The notes under the pieces were generated by a model. It ran no database searches. It was not told where the DNA came from and saw nothing but the letters and a program-made list of their open reading frames with translations. A stretch of DNA of 64,000 nucleotides from CAWDMN01 sp963803155 (GTDB lineage Bacteria; Acidobacteriota; Terriglobia; Versatilivoradales; Versatilivoraceae): contig CAWDMN010000033.1 in the NCBI GenBank assembly GCA_963803155.1, positions 62,001 to 126,000 on the forward strand. The letters run 5' to 3'. Shown here piece by piece: positions 8,788 to 17,927 of this stretch (position 1 is the stretch's first letter; the number at the start of each line of letters is the position of its first letter). The translations under genes and the position numbers were made by a program.

Positions 8788-10872
8788 ATGCCCCATTATA
8801 AGAAATACTCTCTCATCACTGCCTGCCTTGGGCTGTCAGGGCTGTTCCTGTTGTTAAATGGCTGTTCGCGAAGTTCAAAAGACGCCCCGCAGACGCAGGC
8901 CGCTTCGCCTGCCCGGGACGCTAATGTTCTGTTGATTACCGTGGACACTTTACGGGCCGATTATCTCTCCTGTTATGGAGGCAAAGCTGTTTCGACTCCG
9001 AATATGGATGCCTTGGCGGCGCGCGGAGTCCGGTTTTCCCAAGCCATTGCTCAAGTTCCTTTGACTGCTCCCTCCCATGCCTGCATATTGACCGGGACTT
9101 ACCCGCCGGTGCACAAGCTCCGCGACAATGGCGGATTTATTCTGGATAGCGGTGTTCCCACACTGGCAACAATCACACAGCGGGCGGGATTCGAAACGGC
9201 TGCGTTTGTGGCGGCTGCCGTGCTTGATCATTATTATGGATTAAATCGCGGCTTCAACAGTTATGTGGATGAAATGACGACCAAGAGGGGGAAGGGCTCT
9301 TTGCCCGGCGTCGTCCCTGAAGTCCGGGCGGAGATCATGACCCGGCGCGCCCTGAATTGGCTGGACAGCCAATTACAGCAAGGGGGCGGGAAAATCCCCA
9401 AGCGAAATTTTTTCCTTTGGGTTCATTATTACGATCCGCATTTCCCTTACGATCCGCCGCAACCCTTCCGGACTCGCTATGGGAAGAACTTGTATGGAGG
9501 AGAGGTGGCCTACGCGGACTCCCAGGTGGGAGAGCTGCTGAAAGGGCTGGCGGATCGCGGATTGCGGGAAAAAACTCTTGTCGTGCTGGTGGGGGATCAC
9601 GGAGAGAGCCTGGGTGAACATGGGGAATACACTCACGGGGTGTTTCTCTATGACTCCACGCTGCACGTCCCGATGATCATGGCGGGGCCTGGAATTCAAG
9701 CCAATCGAGTCGTCACTGAACAAGTCCGCACCATCGATATCATGCCGACCGTTTCGCAATGGTTGGGACTATCGGCTGGAGAGAAGGCGCAGGGAGCAAG
9801 CCTCGTGCCTGTTCTCGCCAAGGGCGAGAATGTGCCGGCAAATTATGCTTACAGCGAGACCATTTATCCCAAAACGAACCTGGGCTGGGCGGAGTTGCGT
9901 GCCGTCCGCACACCTGGCTACAAATGGATCCAGGCTCCCACTCCTGAGCTCTATCGGCTGGAGACCGATCCTACGGAAAGCCACAATGTAGAGAATCAGT
10001 ATCCAAACGAAGTTGATCGGCTGCGGAAAAAAATCAGGGAGGTGGCCAGCGCGGAATCCAGTCAGGGCCTGATCGAGCGTCAGCCTATTTCCAGTGAGAC
10101 GCTTCGCCAACTCCAATCTCTAGGCTATGCGACCGCGGGGGCCCGGCGCGACTTGCGCCTCGACATGTCCGGGCCCGATCCCAAAGAACGCGTCACAGTC
10201 TTGGGAATCATCGAGCGGACCTCGAAAATGATCAATCGGCATCAATATGCTCTCGCCCTGCCGCCACTTCAGGTGGCAGTGCGCCAAGACCCATCGAATC
10301 CCTTCCTTTACCACCTGCTGGGACTTTGCCACCAACAGTTGGGACAACATCAACAGGCGATCCTGGTCTTCCAGCAGGCGATCGCCAACAAAGTGGATAC
10401 CGACCAAATGCAGGCGGAACTTGGCAACAGTTTTCTGCGTATGGGCAACCTGCAACGCGCGCTCGATGCCATGGAAACCGCCGCCTCGATGAATATGGCG
10501 AACCTGCAGAACTTGACCAACCTGGCAACGTTGTATTTGCAGATGGGGAGACCGGCCGATGCCGAACGGACCGTGCGCGCCATTCTGGCTCAGGATGACC
10601 GGTCCGCGGACGCTTATAATTTGATGGGAACGCTGGAAATCCAGCGCGGGCAGGCGGAGCTGGCGCGCGGTGATTTTGAGAAAGCGGTGGAATATAATCC
10701 CGATCTGGCTGAAGTATACGTGAATTTAGGATTGCTGGCCGAGAATGCGGGCAATCTCCCACAAACAGTGGCTTATTATAAAAAGTTCCTCGAGAAGGCC
10801 GACCCGGGGAAACATGGTCCGCTCATCCCCAAAATTAAAGCCGCCATTTCCGCCATCCAAGGCCGGCGATAG
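8788..10872 (+). CDS. Sulfatase-fold lipoprotein fused to TPRs
   Basis: A 694-residue protein, paralogous to the one at 470. The N-terminus has a lipoprotein-type signal ending 'FLLLNGC' with Cys26 as the probable lipidation site. The sulfatase/alkaline-phosphatase fold covers about residues 45-400: 'LLITVDTLRADYLSCYG' (D53) and 'LVGDHGESLGEHGEYTHG'. The nucleophile position is Thr93 in 'PLTAPSHACILTG', not Cys or Ser, and Arg is replaced by His97, exactly as in the paralogue. Residues about 460-690 are TPRs. It has a good AAGGAGAT ribosome-binding site. It converges on the TonB receptor at 11115-14843. A decayed piece of a third copy lies at 15638-15746. Confidence 0.87.
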   Translation: MPHYKKYSLITACLGLSGLFLLLNGCSRSSKDAPQTQAASPARDANVLLITVDTLRADYLSCYGGKAVSTPNMDALAARGVRFSQAIAQVPLTAPSHACILTGTYPPVHKLRDNGGFILDSGVPTLATITQRAGFETAAFVAAAVLDHYYGLNRGFNSYVDEMTTKRGKGSLPGVVPEVRAEIMTRRALNWLDSQLQQGGGKIPKRNFFLWVHYYDPHFPYDPPQPFRTRYGKNLYGGEVAYADSQVGELLKGLADRGLREKTLVVLVGDHGESLGEHGEYTHGVFLYDSTLHVPMIMAGPGIQANRVVTEQVRTIDIMPTVSQWLGLSAGEKAQGASLVPVLAKGENVPANYAYSETIYPKTNLGWAELRAVRTPGYKWIQAPTPELYRLETDPTESHNVENQYPNEVDRLRKKIREVASAESSQGLIERQPISSETLRQLQSLGYATAGARRDLRLDMSGPDPKERVTVLGIIERTSKMINRHQYALALPPLQVAVRQDPSNPFLYHLLGLCHQQLGQHQQAILVFQQAIANKVDTDQMQAELGNSFLRMGNLQRALDAMETAASMNMANLQNLTNLATLYLQMGRPADAERTVRAILAQDDRSADAYNLMGTLEIQRGQAELARGDFEKAVEYNPDLAEVYVNLGLLAENAGNLPQTVAYYKKFLEKADPGKHGPLIPKIKAAISAIQGRR

Positions 10873-10894
10873 ATGCGGCTTTGCGGCGCTGCCC

Positions 10895-11001
10895 TGATCA
10901 CTCGCTCTCGCTTCGTGCTGGTCCGTTGGCAGGGCTGGTTCGTTTTGCCCTGATCACTCGCTATCGCGTCGTGCTGGTCCGTTTGCAGGGCTGTCACGTC
11001 A
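10895..11001 (+). repeat. Repeat family B, two head fragments in tandem
   Basis: Two copies of the head of the 88-base family B element (each starting TGATCACTCGCT) lie back to back, at 10895 and 10951, directly after the sulfatase-fold/TPR stop codon. Neither has the tail half-site. The following 'gtcacgtcatcgatac' is also found just before the terminator at 18394, marking the duplicated segment. Confidence 0.75.
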
Positions 11002-11022
11002 TCGATACTATATTTTCGAGGC

Positions 11023-11054
11023 AAAAAAAAGGCTCCAGTTTAAAGACCGGAGCC
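11023..11054 (-). terminator. Rho-independent terminator of receptor 2
   Basis: On the minus strand the stem GGCTCCGG / CTGGAGCC (one G-T pair) is followed by eight T residues. It is preceded, nearer the stop codon, by a separate perfect hairpin at 11072-11103 (arms GAGAGTGCCCG / CGGGCACTCTC), so the transcript end carries two hairpins. Confidence 0.85.
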
Positions 11055-11071
11055 ATGGGAGTTGAAAAATT

Positions 11072-11103
11072 GAGAGTGCCCGTGAAACGGATCGGGCACT
11101 CTC
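11072..11103 (-). other. 3' untranslated hairpin before terminator
   Basis: Perfect 11-base arms with a 10-base loop, 12 bases after the receptor 2 stop codon. It is conserved with small changes after receptor 3 (18445-18475). It lacks a T-run, so it may protect the mRNA end rather than terminate. Confidence 0.6.
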
Positions 11104-11114
11104 AACAGGTCAGG

Positions 11115-14100
11115 TCACCAACTGAGCCGCGCTGAAAACTGCATAACCCGCGGACCGTTGACATCATAGTTGTTGGTATCGGTGTAAACGATTCCATAAC
11201 TCGAAGGAGACCAATTGTTGTTGGGGTGGTTGAACAGGTTGAAGAAGTCGAGTTGAACCCTGAGTTTCAACCGTTCCTTGAGGGGGAAGTTCTTCACCAG
11301 CGAAGCATCCGTACTCCATAGCCGGGTGCTGGGAGTGTACTGGTTCATCAAGGGATGCATGATTTGATTACAACCCCACTGGCAAGTGTCGCCGGAACCG
11401 GTGTAGTCCACCTCCTGCCGGGTGCCATCCTTGAGGGTCACCCACACGGTGTTGCCCCCGTAATAGTTGTACATCGGATCCGTATCGGGATTGATATCGG
11501 GATAATTGGCCGGATAGGGATTGAGGGGGGCAACGTATGGTTTGTAATCCGTCGGCACTCCCATGATCCCGTCCGGCTTGTTGATCTGGTAAGCCGGAAT
11601 ATATCCATTATAGAGCAAATAGCCGGGAATGCAATCACCGCTGGTACAGTCTTGAATTGGATATTTGTGTCCATAATATTGGTACGGAGTCCCGGTCGGA
11701 TAGAGGCCCTGGTTCAAGCCATAATGGTTGCCACGCAACATACCCATGCCGGTGATCTGCCAGCCGCCGGCGATTTGGTTCAGAACTCCGCCCCAATTCT
11801 TGCCTAGCCATTTGCCTTTTCCGAAAGGCAAATCGACGATCCAGTTCCAGCGGACCATGTGCTTGGGCGCCGAAGTGTCGCGGGCATAAAACAATTGTTT
11901 TATGCGGGCATGGAAATCGTCGGGGACCTGTCCGGGCAAGAAAGCAGCGGTCGGAGCAACAGCGGAATAAAAACCGTATCCACCTGCCATCATTGTGTTG
12001 CCGACGTTGTAAAACACTTGGAAACCAAAGCCTTTGCTGTAGCGGCGTTCAATCTCAAATTGGCCTCCACTGTAATTTCCCCAGCCCTCATTTCTCCATT
12101 CCTGGACATCGCCCCATAAGTTGTTGGACCAGGGGCGCAGTGCCGCTGTGGACAAATCGCCGGTCGGGAGAGGCTCCTGGCGGGTGACGTACCAGACGTA
12201 AGGGGGAATTGACAGGTTGTAATTATCGTAAAGTTCCTGATTGGAGGCATGGTTGCCAACCCAGGCGGCCCGCACCATGGTGTCCTTCATGATTTCTTTT
12301 TCCACGGTCAGGCTCCAATCATGGACCAACGGAGTAGGCTGTTTGGGAGCCCAGTAGGAGGCCTGGAAGGAATCGCCTCCAACTTCTATGCCTTGTGGAG
12401 AGTCGGCATGGATTGCGTCCTTGCTGTTCTGGCCGGCAATGATGGTAGGTATTGACCGCAGGCCATAATTGCCGATTCCATCGGGAGAGTAAGCGGCAGA
12501 AGAGTTATACCGGTTGTCGTAAGAGCCCACGAAGGGAGCGTTCATCCGCGTCCGGTCACTCCAGCCCGCGATTGGCAATGGGAAATAGCTCATGCTGTAA
12601 CCGCCACGAATGACAAAGCTCTTGCGCCCATCCAATGCCCGGTAGGCAAATCCCACGTGCGGACTGAAGTCGCGATAGTTGTTATAGAACAATTTTTGAG
12701 GCAACCCGGCCTGTTCGGGAGTCTCAAACGTGGCGCCATACCCCTCGAGGGCCGACACCAGAGATCGAGTGGTAGCCCCCATCTGGTACATGTAATCCAA
12801 AGGCTGGCCTAACACCAGCGCCCGCTTTTGTTTGTCAAAACTGGAAAAAAGGTTGTACTTGTCTGTCGGGTAAGGAGAAAACTGCCAGCGTACTCCCAGG
12901 TTTAAGGTCAGGCGAGGAGTAAACTTGTAGTTGTCCTGCAAATAAAGAGCAGCTTCCTTCTGGCGAATGTAGTATTTCCCCTTGGCCATGCGGGAGGAAT
13001 AATCCGCAAGCCCCAGGAAAGCACTGGCAATTCTCGCGCCCGTGTTGCCTAAGGATCCCGGGTTTTCGACTCCAGTCGCGGGATTATAAAGAGCGGTAGC
13101 ATTGGCGACAAATTGCGTTGTTCCGGCGGTAAACTGCTGCTGGGGCAGATAGGTGTTCTGGTCCAAGCGCAGATGGAGCCCGAACTGCAGTTCGTGTTTG
13201 CCCTTGATCCAGGTGGCGTTGTCGTCAATGATGAAGTGGTTCATGGAACGGGCGGTGGCATTGACCGGTTGGAAGTAGTTGCCAGAGTCACCGATGCCAA
13301 GAGTGCCGATGACCGGGAATCCCACGTTGCCAAATGGATTGGGCAGGCCCAACTGATCGGCGTACTTGGTGTTCAAATCACCCGTCGCCAGGTAGCCCGA
13401 TTCCCGGGAGGCACTCATCATCAATTCGTTGAACAGGGTCGGCGAAAAAGTCCGGCGATAACTGGCCACCCCACTCTTGTTCGGGTAATAATCGGTCCGG
13501 AAGTTCCCCACCTGGTCAAGCATGGGGATTCTGCTGGAGTTTCTTACGGTGTTGCTGATTCCTTGAGTATAACGGAAATAGACTTGATCGTTTGCGGTGA
13601 TCTGATGGTCAAAACGCATGGAAATCGTATATTGGTCTTGCTTATTCGGACGAGTTCCAAACCAGTTGTTGGCGGCCAGAGGATTAGCACTTTTAGTCGG
13701 CATTGGCAAGACTGAACTGATGTACTTCCAGAGTGGGCTAATCTTGTCAGCGGGAATGATATTCCCCGGAAATTGTTGCCGCGCCCAGGTGACCGGGTCG
13801 GTAGTCCAGGGATCGTAAATTTTCTGCAGAGTGCCGGATTTGTCCCTTAAATTGCTGAAGTCACCATTGCGCATGGCCTCTGTCGGCACGCGGCCACTAC
13901 CTTGACCCGCCGAGCGCTGTTTGTATCCCTCATACGAAAAGAACCAGAAAGTACGATCTTTCCCGTTATAGAGGTGGGGGATCCTGATTGGGCCACCCAG
14001 CGTGCCGCCATATTCATTGCGGTTCAAGGGATTAGGTTTGGAAGTGCCCGTCTCGCGCGCCCGAGCCACTCCATAAGCATTGTTGCGGTTGGTCCAGAAG

Positions 14101-14843
14101 AGGGTGCCATGAATTTCGTTGGTTCCGCTTTTAGTGGTGGCAATCACATTGGTCATTCGGGTGTATTTGGCCGAAGAGGTGTTGACTTCTACATGGAACT
14201 CTTGGATGGTGTCGAGCCCTGGCTGCCGGGAAACAATCCCCTCCCTGTATACGGGGTCGATCAGCGAAGCACCATCCAGTAAAAAGTCAGCAGCTCCTGT
14301 CCGCATCCCGTAAGCGCGGAGATTGCCACCGGCATCAAGACCTGGCACCGTGAGGAGCAGATTCGTCACAAACCGCCCATTGAGAGGCAATTGCTCGATG
14401 CGCTGCCGCTCCAAGGTTTGGCCGAGCGTAGAGCTATCGACAGTCAACAGGGGAGTTACGTCTTCAACACTAACCGCGATAGTCGTGGTGCCCGGCTTGA
14501 GTTCCACATCGACGACTTCCGATTTCTGAGTTTGAATTGTCAGCCTGGCTTCATACTTTGCCATGTTCGGCGCTTCAATTGTAAGTTTGTACGGTCCGGG
14601 ATTAACAGCAGGGAAAACATAGATTCCCACATCATTCGTGATGGTTTTGGCTTCAATGTTGGTGTCGGTGTTGGTTAAAGTGACGTTGGCGTTCACAATG
14701 ACCGCCTTGCTTTGGTCCTGCACAACTCCACGGACACTGCCGGTGCTGGATTGTGACCACCCAGGCACTCCCAACAGTGCCACCAGCCCCAAGATCAGGC
14801 CAAGTGCCTGCCAGGGACTCTGGATTTTTGTCGTTGCTCTCAT
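11115..14843 (-). CDS. Oar-like TonB-dependent outer membrane receptor (receptor 2)
   Basis: A 1242-residue outer membrane receptor. The start is placed at the ATG at 14843 because AAAGGAGG precedes it by 5 bases and the paralogue at 18487 begins at the same residue; the frame is open 30 codons further upstream. It has a signal peptide ('ILGLVALLGVPGWSQ'), a carboxypeptidase-regulatory domain ('GSVRGVVQDQSKAVIVNANV'), a plug region with 'RIEQLPLNGRFVTNLLLTVPG' and 'DTIQEFHVEVNTSSAK', and a long barrel ending in 'ARLSW'. It is an uptake receptor of unknown substrate. Its gene lies tail to tail with the sulfatase-fold/TPR gene at 8788. It is nearly collinear with receptor 3, with long identical stretches. 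Confidence 0.9.
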   Translation of the reverse strand: MRATTKIQSPWQALGLILGLVALLGVPGWSQSSTGSVRGVVQDQSKAVIVNANVTLTNTDTNIEAKTITNDVGIYVFPAVNPGPYKLTIEAPNMAKYEARLTIQTQKSEVVDVELKPGTTTIAVSVEDVTPLLTVDSSTLGQTLERQRIEQLPLNGRFVTNLLLTVPGLDAGGNLRAYGMRTGAADFLLDGASLIDPVYREGIVSRQPGLDTIQEFHVEVNTSSAKYTRMTNVIATTKSGTNEIHGTLFWTNRNNAYGVARARETGTSKPNPLNRNEYGGTLGGPIRIPHLYNGKDRTFWFFSYEGYKQRSAGQGSGRVPTEAMRNGDFSNLRDKSGTLQKIYDPWTTDPVTWARQQFPGNIIPADKISPLWKYISSVLPMPTKSANPLAANNWFGTRPNKQDQYTISMRFDHQITANDQVYFRYTQGISNTVRNSSRIPMLDQVGNFRTDYYPNKSGVASYRRTFSPTLFNELMMSASRESGYLATGDLNTKYADQLGLPNPFGNVGFPVIGTLGIGDSGNYFQPVNATARSMNHFIIDDNATWIKGKHELQFGLHLRLDQNTYLPQQQFTAGTTQFVANATALYNPATGVENPGSLGNTGARIASAFLGLADYSSRMAKGKYYIRQKEAALYLQDNYKFTPRLTLNLGVRWQFSPYPTDKYNLFSSFDKQKRALVLGQPLDYMYQMGATTRSLVSALEGYGATFETPEQAGLPQKLFYNNYRDFSPHVGFAYRALDGRKSFVIRGGYSMSYFPLPIAGWSDRTRMNAPFVGSYDNRYNSSAAYSPDGIGNYGLRSIPTIIAGQNSKDAIHADSPQGIEVGGDSFQASYWAPKQPTPLVHDWSLTVEKEIMKDTMVRAAWVGNHASNQELYDNYNLSIPPYVWYVTRQEPLPTGDLSTAALRPWSNNLWGDVQEWRNEGWGNYSGGQFEIERRYSKGFGFQVFYNVGNTMMAGGYGFYSAVAPTAAFLPGQVPDDFHARIKQLFYARDTSAPKHMVRWNWIVDLPFGKGKWLGKNWGGVLNQIAGGWQITGMGMLRGNHYGLNQGLYPTGTPYQYYGHKYPIQDCTSGDCIPGYLLYNGYIPAYQINKPDGIMGVPTDYKPYVAPLNPYPANYPDINPDTDPMYNYYGGNTVWVTLKDGTRQEVDYTGSGDTCQWGCNQIMHPLMNQYTPSTRLWSTDASLVKNFPLKERLKLRVQLDFFNLFNHPNNNWSPSSYGIVYTDTNNYDVNGPRVMQFSARLSW

Positions 14844-15375
14844 ACAACCTCCTTTATTAATAAAATCAATGAAAATGGAAGATGAAGATGATTTTGAACT
14901 CCCTCTTTCCCCAGTGAACTTCCTTAGATACATCCTTTTCTTTTAATAAACGAGAGACTGATTTTTCATCTCACGCTCCGCGGCTGCAAATCAGCGTTTT
15001 CGCAACGATATTTCCTCCTCCTTTTCAAAATAATCGCTATGGCGTTACAGCCATCTGGCCGGCACTAGACTCCTCGCTTTTCAACGTGTGCGCAGCAGTG
15101 GAATGCAATCCCAAGCCGTGATTGGTTCCTTGGTTATTCTCTTGTGAATTATGCCTTTCCCTCTATTCAAAACTGACATGCCCCCCGAAGGTTCGATTCG
15201 AATGCTGGACTGCTCCATTCAAAACACAACTCCGTCCAATAACCACGACTTTCCTCAAAAAGATGAAACTATGACTGGTTTTGGGCTCTACACGTTACCC
15301 TTTCCAGAAATAATCAAGATTTGAAGGTTGTATATTTTAGTAAACAGGATGAGTTGGGATTCCAGATTTTTTTAA
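14844..15375. other. Leader region upstream of receptor 2
   Basis: No gene is supported. The sequence 'cataaacgagagactga' style motif (14945-14960) and the flanking several hundred bases align with 22325-22750 upstream of receptor 3, so this is part of the duplicated segment and may be a long 5' untranslated leader or promoter region. Confidence 0.5.
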
Positions 15376-15600
15376 GCAAAAGAATGACCAAAAATAAAAT
15401 AAAAGGGAAAGGCAAATAACTTCTATTTTTTCATCTAGATAATAATAATGGTCCATTATGGGGCTAACAATAATTTATAGAATATACAATTTTTCGGAGT
15501 ATTTATTCTAATTCTCGTATAAAAAGAAAATTTTCGTCTCTATAAAATATAAAAAATAAGAGTCATAATCCTTTCTTTATATTTCTATATATTTCTAATA
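15376..15600 (-). promoter_or_regulatory. AT-rich distal upstream block of receptor 2
   Basis: Strongly A/T-rich and gene-free. It aligns over its full length with 22757-22985 ('tcgtataaaaagaaaa', 'atttttcggagt') and partly with 7216-7480. The lower divergence of these tracts compared with the rest of the gap suggests a promoter or regulator-binding role. The right end near 15600 marks the edge of the tandem duplication. Confidence 0.4.
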
Positions 15601-15637
15601 GGCGATTGTGATTGTTGAACTCCTCCTGTGCCGTTCG

Positions 15638-15746
15638 ATGATGAATATGGCTGACCTGCAAAAGTCGCGCAAACTGGCAACGTTTTATGTGTAAATGGGG
15701 AGCCCGGCCAAGGCTGAACGGACAGTGCGGCCATTCTGGCTAAGGT
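15638..15746 (+). pseudogene. Remnant of a sulfatase-fold/TPR gene (TPR part)
   Basis: This scrap aligns base by base with 10488-10597 inside the TPR region of the gene at 8788 ('gatgaatatgg', 'ctggcaacgtt', 'atggggag', 'ccattctggct'). It has an in-frame TAA and a one-base deletion, so it is dead. It is followed by the start of the repeat array, just as the intact gene is followed by repeat heads at 10895. It marks the left end of the duplicated unit. Confidence 0.8.
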
Positions 15747-15777
15747 GGGTGATTGATTTGGCTTTGTGCCGCCATCC

Positions 15778-15865
15778 TGATCACTCGCTCTCGCTTCGTG
15801 CTGGTCCGTCTGCAAGGCTGCTTCGTTGTGCCGTGACAGAAGCGCGAAGTGCCAACGAGCGATCA
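15778..15865 (+). repeat. Repeat family B, unit 1 of a five-unit array
   Basis: An 88-base unit with imperfect ends: head TGATCACTCGCTCTCGCTTC, tail GCGCGAAGTGCCAACGAGCGATCA-type sequence; head and tail are inverted copies of each other over about 25 bases. The 41-base spacer that should follow is cut after 29 bases by the insertion sequence at 15895 and resumes at 17912. Confidence 0.85.
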
Positions 15866-15894
15866 GCCTGGTTTTGCTCAAGCTGCGCGGCTAG

Positions 15895-17911
15895 CCCGAC
15901 TTCCGCTATTCGCGCAGGAAAAGCGCCAAAATCGATTTTTTTTAACGGGTAAAGCATTTGGAATGAGGTCGTGGGTTTCTGAAAAGCTCTGAGTGAAGAC
16001 CTACCCCCTTGCAATTTATTTTAGGGTGGCGACAATAGGGACATGTTCTTGAGAGCCACCAACCGCAAGAAGAACGGGAAGGAACACTGGTACTGGAGCA
16101 TTGTCGAAAATTACCGGACTGAAAAAGGTCGGGTCGTTCAACGACATGTTTTGTATTTAGGAGAGATCAACGATCATCAGAAAGAGTCGTGGTGGCGGAC
16201 GATTGAAGTTTTGGAAGAGGGCGGGAAACAGGCGCGGCCGATGGTGCTGTTTGCCGCCGAGCGACCCGTTCCCTCGACGGAAGTGGAAACGGTCCAAGTC
16301 CGATTGAACCAGTTGGAACTGCGACGAGCCCGACAATGGGGGGGCTGCTGGCTGGCCTTGCAGCTATGGCAGGAGTTGCAGCTGGATGGGTTTTGGGAGG
16401 GCCGGTTGGAGAAGAGCCGCAAGGGGACGGATTGGTTGCAGGTTTTAAAAGCTCTGGTGAGTTATCGGCTGATTGATCCGGGCAGTGAGTGGCGGCTGCA
16501 TCGGGAATGGTACCGCAGCAGCGGCTTGGGGGACTTGTTAAACGAAGAGCAAGACTTGGTGCAGGATGACACGCTGTATCGATGTCTGGACAAGATCCTG
16601 CCCCACAAAGAAGAGTTGTTTCTCTACTTGAGGAAACAGTGGGAGGATCTATTTAAAATCCGCTATGAAGTGCTGCTGTACGATTTGACCAGCACTTACT
16701 TCGAGTGTGATCCGCCGGAAGCGGGGAAGCGGAAATTTGGCTACAGCCGGGACAAGCGGTCGGATTGTGTGCAGGTAGTGATTGCGTTGGTTATCACGCC
16801 AGAGGGATTTCCGCTGGCTTATGAAGTAATGGAAGGGAATACCAGCGACAAAACCACCTTGGCGGGTTTTCTGCGAAAGATCGAGCAGCAGTATGGAAAA
16901 GCACAACGGATTTGGTTGATGGATCGGGGGATCCCCACTGAAGAAGTATTGGAGCAGATGAGGCAGGCGGACCCGCCGGTGTCTTATCTGGTGGGGACGC
17001 CGCGCGGACGACTCAATCAACTGGAGAAAGATTTTCTCAAGCGGAATTGGGAGCAGGTGCGCGAGCAAGTCGAGGTCAAACTACTTCCGCAAGCGCAAGA
17101 GATGTATGTGTTGGCGCGGAGCCGGGGACGGGTGGCCAAAGAACGGGGGATGCGGCGACGGCGTCTGAAAAAACTCTGGAAACGGCTGGGCGAGTTGCAA
17201 CGGCAAAAAATGACACGGGATGTTTTACTGCTCAAGTTGGGAGCAGCTAAACAAGAGGCGGGACAAGCCTATCGGCTGGTAGAGATTCGGCTGCCCGGAA
17301 AGAATGAACCCGTCTCTGCGAACACATTCACCTTTGTTCTCAACCGGGAAAAGCTTCGCCAGGCGCGGCGCAGCGAAGGACAGTATCTGCTGCGCGCTTT
17401 CCAATGTGGAACCGAGGGCGGAAGGCTTTGGGATTTTTACATCCAGCTGACGGAGATTGAACAGGCTTTTAAAGATTTAAAAAACGATTTGGCGGTCCGG
17501 CCGGTTTTTCATCAAAAAGACCGAAGGATTGAAGCTCATATTTTCCTGGCCTTTCTGTCCTACTGTTTATTTGTGACGTTGAAACAAAAAGCTCGGAGTC
17601 TGGCGCCAGGGCTGACCTCACGGTCGATTCTGGAGAAATTCAAAACCATCCAGATGATCGATGTCCATCTGCCCACCATGGATGGGCGGGAGATTGTCCT
17701 GCCCCGCTACACGCAGCCAGACAAAGATTTGCAATTGTTGCTGCACCGCCTGCACCTGAGCTTGCCCAGTCAGCCCCCACCGCGCATCAAGCAAAATGGA
17801 CAGGTGGAGATACCCCAGCGGCAATCCAGTTTGTAGTGAAGACCTTTGCTATGCCTTTGCTGAGAATAAACAACTTAGTCGATTTCCAACCCTCGAATAG
17901 CGGAAGTCGGG
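15895..17911 (+). mobile_element. Complete IS4/IS1634-like insertion sequence
   Basis: The 2017-base element has perfect 18-base terminal inverted repeats (CCCGACTTCCGCTATTCG at the left, its complement at 17894-17911). The flanks share CTAG on both sides, extendable to GGCTAG, as a target duplication. The empty site can be read at 18152-18192 in the next repeat spacer, where the two flanks are joined as 'gcgcggctaggtcc'. It carries one transposase gene. Everything looks intact, so insertion is recent relative to the repeat array. Confidence 0.9.
16043..17836 (+). CDS. IS4/IS1634-like DDE transposase
   Basis: A 597-residue transposase that fills the insertion sequence. Catalytic Asp214 lies in 'LLYDLTSTYFE', Asp294 in 'RIWLMDRGIP', and the Glu (E473) in 'LTEIEQAFKDLK', followed by 'LAVRPVFHQKDRRIEAHIF', the C-terminal signature of the IS1634 group. 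A long beta-rich insertion (about residues 320-450) separates the second Asp from the Glu, as in IS4-type enzymes. No frameshift or stop was found, so it may be active. It cuts and pastes the element through the terminal repeats at 15895 and 17911. Confidence 0.9.
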   Translation: MFLRATNRKKNGKEHWYWSIVENYRTEKGRVVQRHVLYLGEINDHQKESWWRTIEVLEEGGKQARPMVLFAAERPVPSTEVETVQVRLNQLELRRARQWGGCWLALQLWQELQLDGFWEGRLEKSRKGTDWLQVLKALVSYRLIDPGSEWRLHREWYRSSGLGDLLNEEQDLVQDDTLYRCLDKILPHKEELFLYLRKQWEDLFKIRYEVLLYDLTSTYFECDPPEAGKRKFGYSRDKRSDCVQVVIALVITPEGFPLAYEVMEGNTSDKTTLAGFLRKIEQQYGKAQRIWLMDRGIPTEEVLEQMRQADPPVSYLVGTPRGRLNQLEKDFLKRNWEQVREQVEVKLLPQAQEMYVLARSRGRVAKERGMRRRRLKKLWKRLGELQRQKMTRDVLLLKLGAAKQEAGQAYRLVEIRLPGKNEPVSANTFTFVLNREKLRQARRSEGQYLLRAFQCGTEGGRLWDFYIQLTEIEQAFKDLKNDLAVRPVFHQKDRRIEAHIFLAFLSYCLFVTLKQKARSLAPGLTSRSILEKFKTIQMIDVHLPTMDGREIVLPRYTQPDKDLQLLLHRLHLSLPSQPPPRIKQNGQVEIPQRQSSL

Positions 17912-17927
17912 CTAGGTCCAATTGAGT

